Shown here piece by piece: positions 9,014 to 17,165 of a stretch of 64,000 bases of DNA. A program made the position numbers and the translations under genes. Numbering within the stretch: position 1 is the stretch's first letter; every line of letters begins with the position of its first letter. The notes beneath the pieces were generated by a model, which did not search any database, was not told where the DNA came from, and worked only from the letters and a program-made list of their open reading frames with translations. The stretch spans positions 2,200,727 to 2,264,726 of the forward strand of contig NZ_CP025422.1 of NCBI RefSeq assembly GCF_002848265.1. Reading direction: 5' to 3'. Source of the stretch: Zhihengliuella sp. ISTPL4 (GTDB lineage: Bacteria; Actinomycetota; Actinomycetes; Actinomycetales; Microbacteriaceae).

Positions 9014-10681
9014 GTGCGCCCATCCGCACCCCTCCTCCGCGTGCGCGAGCTGACCCTCACCCACGCGGACGCCGTGCACCCGTCCCCGCGTGACGTGACC
9101 TTCGACCTTCACCCCGGCGAGGTCGTCCTGCTGCTCGGCCCTTCCGGCTCCGGGAAGTCGACGCTCACCCTCGCGCTCAACGGCCTCATCCCCCACGCGC
9201 TTCCGGCGTCGATGGCGGGCTCCGTCGAGGCCGGCGGGGTCGACACCGTCACCGCGCACACCGCGACGCTCAGCACGCATGTCGCCATGGTCTTCCAGGA
9301 CCCGGATGCGCAGATCGTCACGGGGGCGGTCTACGACGAGGTGGCTTTCGGGCCCGAGAACCTTCTGCTCCCGCTCCACTCGGTGCGCGCCCGCGTGGAG
9401 GACGCTCTGCGTCGCGTCGGTCTCTGGGAGCGCCGCGACGACAACCCCGATCACCTGTCCGGCGGTGGGCGCCAGCGTCTCGCGATCGCCTGCGCGCTCG
9501 CTATGGGCTCTCCGCTCATCGTGCTGGACGAGCCGACCGCGAACCTCGACCCGCAGGGCATCGACGACGTGTACGCGGCGCTGACCGACGTCGTGGCGGC
9601 GGGAGACCGGGCCATCCTCCTCGTCGAACACAACCTCGATGCGGCGATGCGTTTCGTCACCCGCACCATCGTGCTCGACCGCGAGGGTCGGGTGGTCTTC
9701 GACGGTCCGGCCGCGGAGATCATCCGCGCGCATGCCGACGAGCTCATGGCGATGGGGGTCTGGCTGCCCGCCGCGACGCTCGCCGCGCTCCGCCTCCGCG
9801 ACCGGGGGATCGTCCTCGATCCGCTGCCGCTGACGCCGGAAGCGCTGGCCGCCACCCTGCCTCCAGGTCCGGCCCGCGCGTCCTCGATCCTCCCCGACGG
9901 CCCTCCCTCCGTCGACCGGCAGCCGATCATCCGGGCGCGGGACCTCACCGTCACGCGGCGCCGCACCGAGATCCTGCACGGGGTCGACGTCGACATCGCT
10001 CCCGGGAGTCTCACCGCGATCATCGGGGCCAACGGCGCGGGCAAGACGACACTGATCCAGGCCCTCGCGGGGGTCGTGCCGCCGCCGAAGGGCCGGATCT
10101 CCGTCGACGGCATCGACCCGGGCACCGCCTCCCCTCGGGACCTCGCGGCGCGCATCGGCTTCGTGTTCCAGAACCCGGAGCACCAGTTCATCGCCGCCAC
10201 CGTGTTCGACGAGCTCGCCCACGGGCTCCGGCTGCGCCATGTACCGGACGACGAGGTGAGCGCGCGCGTCACGGAGATGCTCGAGCGGTTCGGGCTGACG
10301 CACAAGGCCGACGTGCACCCCTTCCTCCTCTCCGGCGGCGAGAAGCGACGGCTCTCGGTCGGCACCGCTCTCATCGCCCGCCCCTCCGTCCTCGCCCTCG
10401 ACGAGCCCACTTTCGGTCAGGACCGCGCCAGGGCCGCCGAGCTCCTCGACCTGCTGGCGGGTCTCCGCGCGGACGGCACGACCGTCGTCATCGTCACCCA
10501 CGACCTGCAGCTCGTCGCCGACCACGCGACGGACACCGTCGTCCTCGCCGAGGGGCGGGTCCGCGCCGCTGGTCCGACGGCGGCGGTTTTCGCGGACCCC
10601 GCGATCCTCCCCTCCGCCGGGTTGCGCGTCCCCGCCCTTCAGCGGGTGCTCGCGGCGGCCGGGTGGGAGGTGACGCCATGA
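9014..10681 (+). CDS. ECF transporter duplicated ATPase (YkoD-like)
   Basis: 555 residues, GTG start preceded by AGGGA. Two fused nucleotide-binding domains: Walker A GPSGSGKST (42-50), signature LSGGGRQ (148-154), Walker B LIVLDEP (168-174); then Walker A GANGAGKTT (338-346), signature LSGGEKR (439-445), Walker B VLALDEP. Both have intact catalytic glutamates. Such tandem ATPases energise energy-coupling-factor importers together with a T protein and a substrate-binding S protein. The T gene follows with a 4-nt overlap. The iron box upstream and the siderophore-interacting reductase downstream suggest an iron-related substrate. Confidence 0.93.
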   Translation: MRPSAPLLRVRELTLTHADAVHPSPRDVTFDLHPGEVVLLLGPSGSGKSTLTLALNGLIPHALPASMAGSVEAGGVDTVTAHTATLSTHVAMVFQDPDAQIVTGAVYDEVAFGPENLLLPLHSVRARVEDALRRVGLWERRDDNPDHLSGGGRQRLAIACALAMGSPLIVLDEPTANLDPQGIDDVYAALTDVVAAGDRAILLVEHNLDAAMRFVTRTIVLDREGRVVFDGPAAEIIRAHADELMAMGVWLPAATLAALRLRDRGIVLDPLPLTPEALAATLPPGPARASSILPDGPPSVDRQPIIRARDLTVTRRRTEILHGVDVDIAPGSLTAIIGANGAGKTTLIQALAGVVPPPKGRISVDGIDPGTASPRDLAARIGFVFQNPEHQFIAATVFDELAHGLRLRHVPDDEVSARVTEMLERFGLTHKADVHPFLLSGGEKRRLSVGTALIARPSVLALDEPTFGQDRARAAELLDLLAGLRADGTTVVIVTHDLQLVADHATDTVVLAEGRVRAAGPTAAVFADPAILPSAGLRVPALQRVLAAAGWEVTP

Positions 10682-11496
10682 CGCTGACCACCCTCGATCC
10701 GTATGCGCCGCTGACGGCGACATCGCGGCGGCAGTTCCTCTACAGTCTCAATCCGCTGGCGAAGGTCGCCGGCTTCGCTCCCGCGATGCTGCTCCTCGTC
10801 TTCGTGCGCGATCTGGCCACCCCGGCTGCCTTCCTCGTGCTCGCGTACGCCCTCATCCTCGTGGGCGCGCGCGTGACGGGACGACTCCTCGCGATGCTCC
10901 TCCTCGGGCTCCCCGTGGGCGTGGTCGCGATCGGGGTGGGCTTCTCGCTGTGGGTCGACGCAGCCCTCGTCGCCGGCACCGCCCCGATTGTCGCGATCGG
11001 CGACTGGACCCTCTACAGCGGCGCGCTCGTCATCGGATTCGCCACGGCGCTCCGGCTGGGGTCCATCGTCGCACTCGCCCTCGTCGGCGGCCTCACCACC
11101 AGCGGCTCCGACCTCGTGCGCGCCAGCGTGCAGCAGCTGCGCGTCCCGTATCGCATCGGCTACACGGCACTGGCGGCGTTCCGCTTCGTTCCCCGGTTCG
11201 GCCACGAGCTGAGCGTGATCCGAGCCGCACATCGGGTGCGCGGTTACCACGGCGGCCGCGGCCCGTTCGCGCGGATCGCGCGCGGCTGGGGGTACATCGT
11301 GCCGCTGCTCGCCGGCGCGATCCGGCACGCCGAGCGCGTGGCACTCGCGATGGACTCCCGCGCGTTCGGCGCGCACCCGACGCGGACCGAACGCCACCTC
11401 GTGCCGTTCCGGGCGAGGGACACGGTCTTCACCGTCGCCATGCTCGCCGTGTCCGCCGCGATCTTCGTCGTCTTCTTCCCCTGGCAGCTCCCCTGA
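10678..11496 (+). CDS. ECF transporter T component (YkoC/CbiQ-like)
   Basis: 272 residues. The ATG overlaps the ATPase stop codon (ATGA, 10678-10681). N-terminal membrane helices begin at SLNPLAKVAGFAPAMLL, the typical start of CbiQ/EcfT proteins. The cytoplasmic coupling region carries the basic AxR-type segments (YRIGYTALAAFRFVPRF and AIRHAERVALAMDSRAFGA; residues about 160-240) that dock onto the two ATPase halves. It links ATP hydrolysis to toppling of the S component. Confidence 0.9.
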   Translation: MTLTTLDPYAPLTATSRRQFLYSLNPLAKVAGFAPAMLLLVFVRDLATPAAFLVLAYALILVGARVTGRLLAMLLLGLPVGVVAIGVGFSLWVDAALVAGTAPIVAIGDWTLYSGALVIGFATALRLGSIVALALVGGLTTSGSDLVRASVQQLRVPYRIGYTALAAFRFVPRFGHELSVIRAAHRVRGYHGGRGPFARIARGWGYIVPLLAGAIRHAERVALAMDSRAFGAHPTRTERHLVPFRARDTVFTVAMLAVSAAIFVVFFPWQLP

Positions 11497-11506
11497 AAGG
11501 CACCCC

Positions 11507-12382
11507 ATGGCATTCAGCAAGATGGTCAAGCCGGAGACGGCCGAGCTCCTCCACCTCACCGTGCTCCGCACCGAACGGCTCGCGCCGCACTGGATGCGGG
11601 TGACTCTCGGCGGCGGGGAGATCGACCGCTTCCGGCCGATGGGATACGACCAGTGGTTCCGGCTGTTCCTGCCGATCGGCGGCGAAGCGGGGCTGGAGCG
11701 CGTGCCCGCCAAGGCGAACCGGATGTTCGGGTATCTGAAGTTCCTCCGCATCCCCGACGGCGAGCGCCCGGTGATGCGCAACTACACCGTCCGCGCGTTC
11801 CGGCCGGCCACGCCCGAGGGCGGCGCCGAGCTCGACGTCGACTTCGTGCTGCACGGCTCCGCGGCCGACGGCACGGCCGGACCGGCGTCCCGGTGGGCGG
11901 AGACCTGCGCGCCCGGCGAGCACGTGCTGATCATCGACGAGGGCCTGACGTTCAACCCCGAGCGGGGCACCGATCGGGTCGTTCTCGTCGGCGACGAGAC
12001 AGCCCTCCCCGCGATCGCGTCGATCAGCGCCTCCCTGCCGGCCGACGCCTCGGGCACGGCGATCATCGAGGTCCCGTCGGCGGAGGACGCCCTGGAGTTC
12101 CCGCACCCGCCGGGGCTCGAGGTGGTCTGGATCGTGCGGCCTCACGAGATCCCGCCAGGGGTCCTCAGTCTCGACACCCTCGGCCGGACGGCGCTCCCCG
12201 ACGCTCCTTTCCACGCCTATGCGGCGGGCGAGCAGGCACTGGCCTCGGGCGTCCGCAAGCAGCTCGTCGGCGAGCGCGGTGTCGACAAGAACGCCGTGAG
12301 CTTCTGCGGCTATTGGAAGATCGGCGCCGCCTCCCCCGCCTCGAAGGCCGCTCGCGAGGCCGCCGCGGAGCCCCTCGCGTGA
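11507..12382 (+). CDS. Siderophore-interacting protein (NAD(P)H:flavin ferric-siderophore reductase)
   Basis: 291 residues. FAD-binding domain with the RNYTVR motif (91-96), then an NAD(P)H-binding SIP domain with VGDETALPAI (161-170) and the C-terminal SFCGYWKIG signature. SIP/ViuB proteins reduce Fe(III)-siderophores in the cytosol to release Fe(II). It lies 10 nt after the ECF T gene and overlaps the next S-like gene by 4 nt, so transporter and reductase are one operon under an iron box. This strongly suggests that the ECF system brings in a siderophore, haem or related iron carrier. Confidence 0.93.
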   Translation: MAFSKMVKPETAELLHLTVLRTERLAPHWMRVTLGGGEIDRFRPMGYDQWFRLFLPIGGEAGLERVPAKANRMFGYLKFLRIPDGERPVMRNYTVRAFRPATPEGGAELDVDFVLHGSAADGTAGPASRWAETCAPGEHVLIIDEGLTFNPERGTDRVVLVGDETALPAIASISASLPADASGTAIIEVPSAEDALEFPHPPGLEVVWIVRPHEIPPGVLSLDTLGRTALPDAPFHAYAAGEQALASGVRKQLVGERGVDKNAVSFCGYWKIGAASPASKAAREAAAEPLA

Positions 12383-12981
12383 GCGGCGCGGAGACGCCGC
12401 TCGGTTCTGCACCCGCCCCTGCGGAGGCTCCGACCTCGCGTCCGCGGCGGTTCCGGTTCCCGACCGCCATCCTGCTGACCTGCGCCGCGCTCGGCGTCGC
12501 CGGCGGATTGCTGCTCGCTCCGGCGAACTGGGTCTCGACGATGCTGTTCCCCGGGCTTCCGTTCGTCAGCGTGGCCCTGGCCGGGCTCTGGCTGCTGCCG
12601 TCGGTGGTCGCACTGCGCCTGCTGCGGAAGCCTCTCGTCGGGATCCTCGTCGGACTCCTCTCCGGCCTCGTCATCGTGCCCTTCTCGGGCTACGGCTTCG
12701 GCAGCGTGGCGACGAACCTGTGGTGGGCGGCTTTCACGGAGCTGCCCTTCCTGTTCGTGATGTGGCGGTACTGGGGCACCTGGCTGCACTACGTGGGTGC
12801 TGCCGTCGTGGGCGTCGTGTATCCCCTGCTCACGTGGGCCTCGTTCGACCTCGGCACGTTCCCCCTCGCCGTCCGGGTGCTCTTCTTCGCCCTGACGATC
12901 GCCAGCTGTGTCGCCGGCACCGCCCTCGGCATCCTCATCGCCGACCGCCTCCGTCGGGCCGGTGTCGGCGGGCGCCGCTGA
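12379..12981 (+). CDS. Second ECF S-like membrane protein
   Basis: 200 residues. The GTG start overlaps the SIP stop codon (GTGA, 12379-12382). A polar, Pro-rich N-terminus of about 30 residues is followed by five to six hydrophobic helices and the basic end LRRAGVGGRR. It resembles the protein at 8387, with the same size class, the same YWGTWLHY / YRSWGAWRFF-type block and the same tail. As the last gene of the iron-box operon it is the prime candidate for substrate recognition by the ECF importer. Confidence 0.78.
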   Translation: MSGAETPLGSAPAPAEAPTSRPRRFRFPTAILLTCAALGVAGGLLLAPANWVSTMLFPGLPFVSVALAGLWLLPSVVALRLLRKPLVGILVGLLSGLVIVPFSGYGFGSVATNLWWAAFTELPFLFVMWRYWGTWLHYVGAAVVGVVYPLLTWASFDLGTFPLAVRVLFFALTIASCVAGTALGILIADRLRRAGVGGRR

Positions 12982-12997
12982 CCCCGCCCATCGCCCC

Positions 12998-13085
12998 CGG
13001 GCACAACTTCGGAGCCAGGACACGACACGCCGGGGCGGACGATGCCGCCCCGGCGTGTCGTCGGGAATCTCCGAAGTTGTGCCCG
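12998..13085. terminator. Long palindrome between convergent genes
   Basis: Outer arms CGGGCACAACTTCGGA (12998-13013) and TCCGAAGTTGTGCCCG (13070-13085) are perfect complements. An inner stem ACACGCCGGGGCGG / CCGCCCCGGCGTGT is nested within. It occupies nearly all the space between the converging ECF operon and the acyl-CoA dehydrogenase gene, as expected for a bidirectional terminator. Confidence 0.75.
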
Positions 13086-13090
13086 AGACG

Positions 13091-14254
13091 TCAGCGCTTG
13101 CCGGCGATCTGACGCCCGACGATCTCCCGCATGATCTCGTTCGTGCCGCCGTAGATGCGGTGCACGCGGGCGTCGAGGAAGGCCCGGGCGATGGGGTACT
13201 CCGTGATGTAGCCGTAGCCGCCATGCAGCTGCACGCCGGCGTCCAGCACCTCCCACTCACGCTCGGTGGCCCAGAACTTCACCTTCGCGGCCTCTTCGGC
13301 CGAGAGCTTGCCGTCCTTGTAGGCCAGCAGCGCGCGATCGATGAAGGCCCACAGGGCGTCGACCGTGGCGGACATGTCCGCGATGGTGAAGCGGCTGTTC
13401 TGGAAGTCGATGACGCGCTCCCCGAAGGCCTCGCGGTCCTTGGTGTACGCGACGGTCCAGTCGAAAGCGGCCTGCGCGGCAGCGGCTCCGGCCACGCCGA
13501 TCGAGAGGCGCTCGAGCGGCAGGTTCATCATGAGCTGGATGAAGCCCTTGCCCTCGACGCCGCCGATGAGGTTCTCCTCCGGCACGAACACGTCGCTGAA
13601 CGACAGCTCGGCGGTGTCATGACCGTGGAAGCCCATCTTGGAGAGCTTCTTGCCGTTGTCGAACCCCTCCATGCCCTTCTCGATGAGGACGAGGCTGAAC
13701 GCGTCGGGACGGTTGCCCTCGCCGGTCTTCACGAACGTGACGACGAGGTCGGCGGTCGCGCCCGACGAGATGAACGTCTTGGCGCCGTTGACGAGGTAGC
13801 CGCCGTCGACCTTCTTCGCGGTGGTCTTGATCCCGCGGAGGTCGGAGCCGGCACCGGGCTCGGTCATGGCGAGAGCGCCGACGACCTCGCCGGTGGCCAT
13901 GCGGGGCAGCCACTTCTCCTTCTGCTCCTGCGTGCCCATGTGCACGAGGTACGGCACGGCCAGGTCGTCCTGGATGCCGAAGGCCCCGGCGAGGGATCCC
14001 GCTCCGGCCGCGATGACCTCTTCGTTCACGATCGCGCGGAAGCGGTAGTCCTGCAGCATCCCGGCGCCGCCGAACTCCTCCGGCACCGAGAGCCCGATGA
14101 TGCCGGCCTCACCCGCGGCCCGCATCGTGTCGCGGTCCACCTCGCCGGCGGCGTCCCACTTCTCGATCGCCTCGTGCGTGACGTGGCGCTTGACGAAATC
14201 CTTGACGAGGTCGCGGAATGCCTCGTGATCCTCTTCGTAGATGTCGCGTTCCAT
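13091..14254 (-). CDS. Acyl-CoA dehydrogenase (long-chain/isovaleryl-type active site)
   Basis: 387 residues, ATG preceded by GGGAGGAC. It has the FAD/substrate motif ALAMTEPGAGSDLRG (128-141) and the C-terminal block HGGYGYITEYPIARAFLDAR near 344-363. At the position where medium-chain enzymes carry the catalytic glutamate (YEGT) this protein has YGGT (G370). A glutamate in LPLERL (E248) matches the catalytic base of long-chain and isovaleryl-CoA dehydrogenases. It should therefore be an active flavoenzyme oxidising longer or branched acyl-CoA, passing electrons to ETF. No neighbouring beta-oxidation genes are present. Confidence 0.93.
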   Translation of the reverse strand: MERDIYEEDHEAFRDLVKDFVKRHVTHEAIEKWDAAGEVDRDTMRAAGEAGIIGLSVPEEFGGAGMLQDYRFRAIVNEEVIAAGAGSLAGAFGIQDDLAVPYLVHMGTQEQKEKWLPRMATGEVVGALAMTEPGAGSDLRGIKTTAKKVDGGYLVNGAKTFISSGATADLVVTFVKTGEGNRPDAFSLVLIEKGMEGFDNGKKLSKMGFHGHDTAELSFSDVFVPEENLIGGVEGKGFIQLMMNLPLERLSIGVAGAAAAQAAFDWTVAYTKDREAFGERVIDFQNSRFTIADMSATVDALWAFIDRALLAYKDGKLSAEEAAKVKFWATEREWEVLDAGVQLHGGYGYITEYPIARAFLDARVHRIYGGTNEIMREIVGRQIAGKR

Positions 14255-14337
14255 GCCGTCCTCCCGAACGTGTCGTGCGTCGTTGCTCCGGCGAGTCTAC
14301 GGCGGGAACACGGGGCAGGACAGGCGATTGTGAGAAT

Positions 14338-14396
14338 GCATCCCATCACGCGTGGGACTGGGTACCGCATTTGTGGGATGCCTCAGAGGGTCCCAC
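14338..14396. repeat. Two interleaved inverted repeats upstream of acyl-CoA dehydrogenase
   Basis: GCATCCCA (14338-14345) pairs with TGGGATGC (14374-14381), and GTGGGAC (14352-14358) pairs with GTCCCAC (14390-14396). The TGGGA/TCCCA cores allow alternative pairings. It lies between the M15 peptidase stop (14419) and the dehydrogenase start (14254), so it may be a terminator for the former or an operator for the latter. Confidence 0.5.
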
Positions 14397-14418
14397 TCGG
14401 CCCTGCGGACACACCGGC

Positions 14419-15372
14419 TCAGTGGTCGTAGTCGGGCGCCGCCGGTAGCCCGAAGAACTCCTCCAGCGTGTGATAGCCGCCCTGGTGATACGCGGCCGCG
14501 AGCTCCGCGCCGACGTAGCGCAGGTGCCAGGGTTCCGGCGCGTACCCGGTGACCGGGGTGCCCACCTGCTCGTAGCGAACGATGAATCCGTACTCCCAGG
14601 CGTGCGCCGCCACCCACTCGCTCTGCCGCGTAGCGCCGAAGCCGTCGAGCCCGCCGCAGCCCGCGTCGCAGGCCACGACGTCGAGTGCGAGTCCGGTCTG
14701 ATGCTCGCTGTGCCCGGGTCGCGCGGAGCCGGCATCCGCTTCCGCCTGCCCCTGATCCCGCACATGGGCGCCGTAGGTCGCGACCTGGAGGCCGTACGAG
14801 CGGTAGCCGTTGTTCGCCCCGATGCGCCCGACCCCCGCGGCCGCGGCGGCATCCGCCATGCGCCCGGCAGCCTCGGCCACCTCCGCGCGCACGCGGCCGG
14901 ACGGCGTCGTCATCTGCAGCGGCACCTGACCCAATCCCGCCGGTTCGTAGTCAGCGGGGTCGAGCGGACGCCCCTTGTTCACCACCACCCAGAGCCGCGC
15001 GGGATCGCTCAGCGAAACGCACGGGGCGTTCCCGGCGACGACGGCGTCGCGGAATCGAGCCCCGCCACCGAAGGCCGCGACGGTGGCGGCGTCGTCCCCC
15101 GCCGCGATCGCCTTCTGGACCGCAGCGTCCGCGCAGGGGTCCGCGGCGGGGGTCGCGGCGTTCTCCACCGACGGCACCTGCATCACCGCGACGGGACGCG
15201 GCAGGGGCTCCGAGGCCTCCGGCGTCCCGGAAGCTCCCGTCAGGGACATCACCACGCCGAGCGCGGTCACCGCCAGCCCGACCGGCAGGGCGGGGCCGAA
15301 GATCGGGGAGCGCGGCGCCGCATGCTGAGCGTACGGCGAGGAGAGCATGCCTCCATTCTTCCATTCGAACAT
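14419..15372 (-). CDS. M15-family D-alanyl-D-alanine carboxypeptidase (VanY-like)
   Basis: 317 residues from ATG 15372. A hydrophobic segment near residues 28-45 serves as signal anchor, so the protein is extracellular. The C-terminal VanY/M15B domain holds the zinc and catalytic motifs SEHQTGLALDVV (His and Asp) and EPWHLRYVG (Glu-x-x-His). It trims D-Ala from peptidoglycan stems. The start is uncertain: ATG 15348 has GGAGG only 1 nt away, and GTG 15381 and ATG 15372 lack a ribosome site and may be leaderless. It diverges from the radical SAM gene across about 50 nt. Confidence 0.85.
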   Translation of the reverse strand: MFEWKNGGMLSSPYAQHAAPRSPIFGPALPVGLAVTALGVVMSLTGASGTPEASEPLPRPVAVMQVPSVENAATPAADPCADAAVQKAIAAGDDAATVAAFGGGARFRDAVVAGNAPCVSLSDPARLWVVVNKGRPLDPADYEPAGLGQVPLQMTTPSGRVRAEVAEAAGRMADAAAAAGVGRIGANNGYRSYGLQVATYGAHVRDQGQAEADAGSARPGHSEHQTGLALDVVACDAGCGGLDGFGATRQSEWVAAHAWEYGFIVRYEQVGTPVTGYAPEPWHLRYVGAELAAAYHQGGYHTLEEFFGLPAAPDYDH

Positions 15373-15387
15373 TGCTGCCACACTCGC

Positions 15388-15414
15388 TTGACATCGATTC
15401 GATTCTTTGTTCGA
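15388..15414 (+). promoter_or_regulatory. Promoter region with a LexA-like (SOS) box
   Basis: A -35-like TTGACA lies at 15388-15393. Overlapping the expected -10 area is TCGATTCTTTGTTCGA (15399-15414), read on the other strand as TCGAAC-AAAG-AATCGA. This matches the actinobacterial SOS box TCGAAC-N4-GTTCGA at 10 of 12 defined positions. It is 8 nt before the radical SAM start codon and within the divergent region shared with the M15 gene. Confidence 0.55.
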
Positions 15415-15422
15415 CTAGCACG

Positions 15423-16514
15423 ATGCGGTGGCAGGGACAGAAACTCGCGGACAGCGACGAGGCGGCGCTGCCCGGCCTCGAGAACCGGTCGAGCGTTCTC
15501 CGCAGTGTGACCACGCCGGAGTTCGCCGGCATGACGTTCCACGAGGTGCTGTCGAAGTCCGCGCTGAACCACGTGCCGGGAGCCTCGCGCATGCCCTTCG
15601 CCTGGACGATCAACCCCTACCGCGGGTGCTCTCACGCCTGTACCTACTGCTTCGCCCGCGGCACACACGAGTACCTCGACCTCGACGGCGGCGCCGACTT
15701 CGACACTCAGATCGTCGTCAAGGTCAACGTCGTCGAGGTGCTGGAGCGGGAGCTGCGACGTGGGAGCTGGCAGCACGAGACGGTCGCCCTCGGCACCAAC
15801 ACCGATCCGTACCAGCGGGCTGAGGGACGCTACGCCCTCATGCCGGGGATCATCGAGGCGTTGGCGGCATCGGGGACGCCGATGTCCATCCTCACGAAGG
15901 GCACGCTGATCCGCCGCGACATCCCGCTGCTGAAGAAGGCAGCGCAGCGCGTGTCGGTCGACGTGCAGATGTCGATCGCGATGTACGACGACGCGCTGCA
16001 GAAGGCGATCGAGCCCGGCGCTCCGACCACGCAGGCCCGCCTCGACACCGTACGGGCCCTCGCCGACGCCGGCTTCCCCGTGACGGTGTTCCTCATGCCG
16101 ATCATGCCGCACCTCACCGACTCCCTTCCCGCGATCGACGACGCGCTCCGCCGCATCAAGGCCGCCGGAGCGCGGAGCGTGATCTACGGGGCCCTGCACC
16201 TGCGCCCCGGCGTCAAGCCGTGGTTCTTCCAGTGGCTCGGCGAGAATCGTCCCGATCTCGTGTCCTCGTATCGCGGCCTCTACCCCGGCGCCTCCGTCGA
16301 GGCCCCGAAACCGTACCGGCAGTGGTTGGCGAAGCGAGCCCGTCCCCTCATCCGGATGCACGGGCTCGACGGCCGCCACGAAGACGACTACCCGCGTCGC
16401 GGACTGCGTCCAGGGCAGGGGCATGTCCAGACGGAGACGCCTGCGGCCGGCGCGGTCATGTTCACGCGGAGCGGTCGCGCGGCCGCCGCCCCGCCGCAGC
16501 CGATGCTCTTCTGA
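15423..16514 (+). CDS. Rv2578c-family radical SAM protein
   Basis: 363 residues. The radical SAM cluster motif is RGCSHACTYCFAR with C69, C73 and C76 (CX3CX2C). The preceding MPFAWTINPYRG and the following SPL-like barrel segments (ILTKGTLIRRDI, FLMPIMPHLTDS) are typical of the Rv2578c group, which is related to spore photoproduct lyase but of unknown reaction. Length is usual for the family. The ATG at 15423 sits only 8 nt after a LexA-like box with a TTGACA element further up, so it may be nearly leaderless and induced by DNA damage. A DNA-repair role is inference. Confidence 0.92.
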   Translation: MRWQGQKLADSDEAALPGLENRSSVLRSVTTPEFAGMTFHEVLSKSALNHVPGASRMPFAWTINPYRGCSHACTYCFARGTHEYLDLDGGADFDTQIVVKVNVVEVLERELRRGSWQHETVALGTNTDPYQRAEGRYALMPGIIEALAASGTPMSILTKGTLIRRDIPLLKKAAQRVSVDVQMSIAMYDDALQKAIEPGAPTTQARLDTVRALADAGFPVTVFLMPIMPHLTDSLPAIDDALRRIKAAGARSVIYGALHLRPGVKPWFFQWLGENRPDLVSSYRGLYPGASVEAPKPYRQWLAKRARPLIRMHGLDGRHEDDYPRRGLRPGQGHVQTETPAAGAVMFTRSGRAAAAPPQPMLF

Positions 16515-16557
16515 CCCGGTCGGCCGGAGGCCGGCGCGCCGCGTAGGCTCGAGGATC

Positions 16558-17097
16558 ATGGCGATCGGTTCGACAGTCCACACGTTCGAGATGCAGCTCG
16601 CCGACACCGATCGCGGGGTGTACGAGGATGTCTCGCTCCGCGCCGCGCGGCACCCGTCCGAGACCGACGCGTACATGCTCACGCGGGTGCTCGCGTACGG
16701 GCTCGAGTTCGCGGAGGGCATCACGTTCGGCGGCAGTGTCTCCGACACCGAGGAACCTGCAGTCCTGGTGCGCGACCTCACCGGGCGAGTCACCGTGTGG
16801 ATCGAGGTCGGGGCTCCCGACGCCGCGCGGCTGCATCACGCCTCCCGTCTCGCGGACCGGACGGTGGTCTACACGCACCGCGACCCGGCCAAGATCATGG
16901 CGCCCTGGGCGGACAAGCGCATCCATCGCGCAGAAGACATCCGGGTCTTCAGCTTCGACCCGGGTTTCATCGACACCGCCACGCCCCACCTGGCCCGCCG
17001 GAACACCCTGACCCTGACGGTCACCGAGCGGATGCTCTACCTCGACCTCAACGGCACATCCCTGACGACCACTCTCCACGAGCACCCCCTCCCCTGA
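16558..17097 (+). CDS. yaeQ: YaeQ family protein
   Basis: 179 residues, ATG with GAGGATC upstream. It matches YaeQ throughout: the start STVHTFEMQLADTDRGVY, the LTRVLAYGLEFAEGITF block, IEVGAPDAARLHHASR and the VVYTH strand. YaeQ has a PD-(D/E)XK nuclease-like fold; its function is not established (an early report of RfaH-like activity was not upheld, as far as I recall). It follows the radical SAM gene by 43 nt and may be co-transcribed. Confidence 0.92.
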   Translation: MAIGSTVHTFEMQLADTDRGVYEDVSLRAARHPSETDAYMLTRVLAYGLEFAEGITFGGSVSDTEEPAVLVRDLTGRVTVWIEVGAPDAARLHHASRLADRTVVYTHRDPAKIMAPWADKRIHRAEDIRVFSFDPGFIDTATPHLARRNTLTLTVTERMLYLDLNGTSLTTTLHEHPLP

Positions 17098-17113
17098 CGC
17101 CCGGGGCGGAATG

Positions 17114-17153
17114 CAGAAAGGCCCCGGAGATCGAAGTCTCCGGGGCCTTTCTG
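17114..17153. terminator. Bidirectional rho-independent terminator
   Basis: CAGAAAGGCCCCGGAGA (17114-17130) and TCTCCGGGGCCTTTCTG (17137-17153) form a perfect 17-bp stem with a 6-nt loop. It is flanked by A- and T-rich arm ends and lies between the converging yaeQ and DEAD-box helicase genes. Confidence 0.9.
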
Positions 17154-17165
17154 ATCCCGAGCGGG

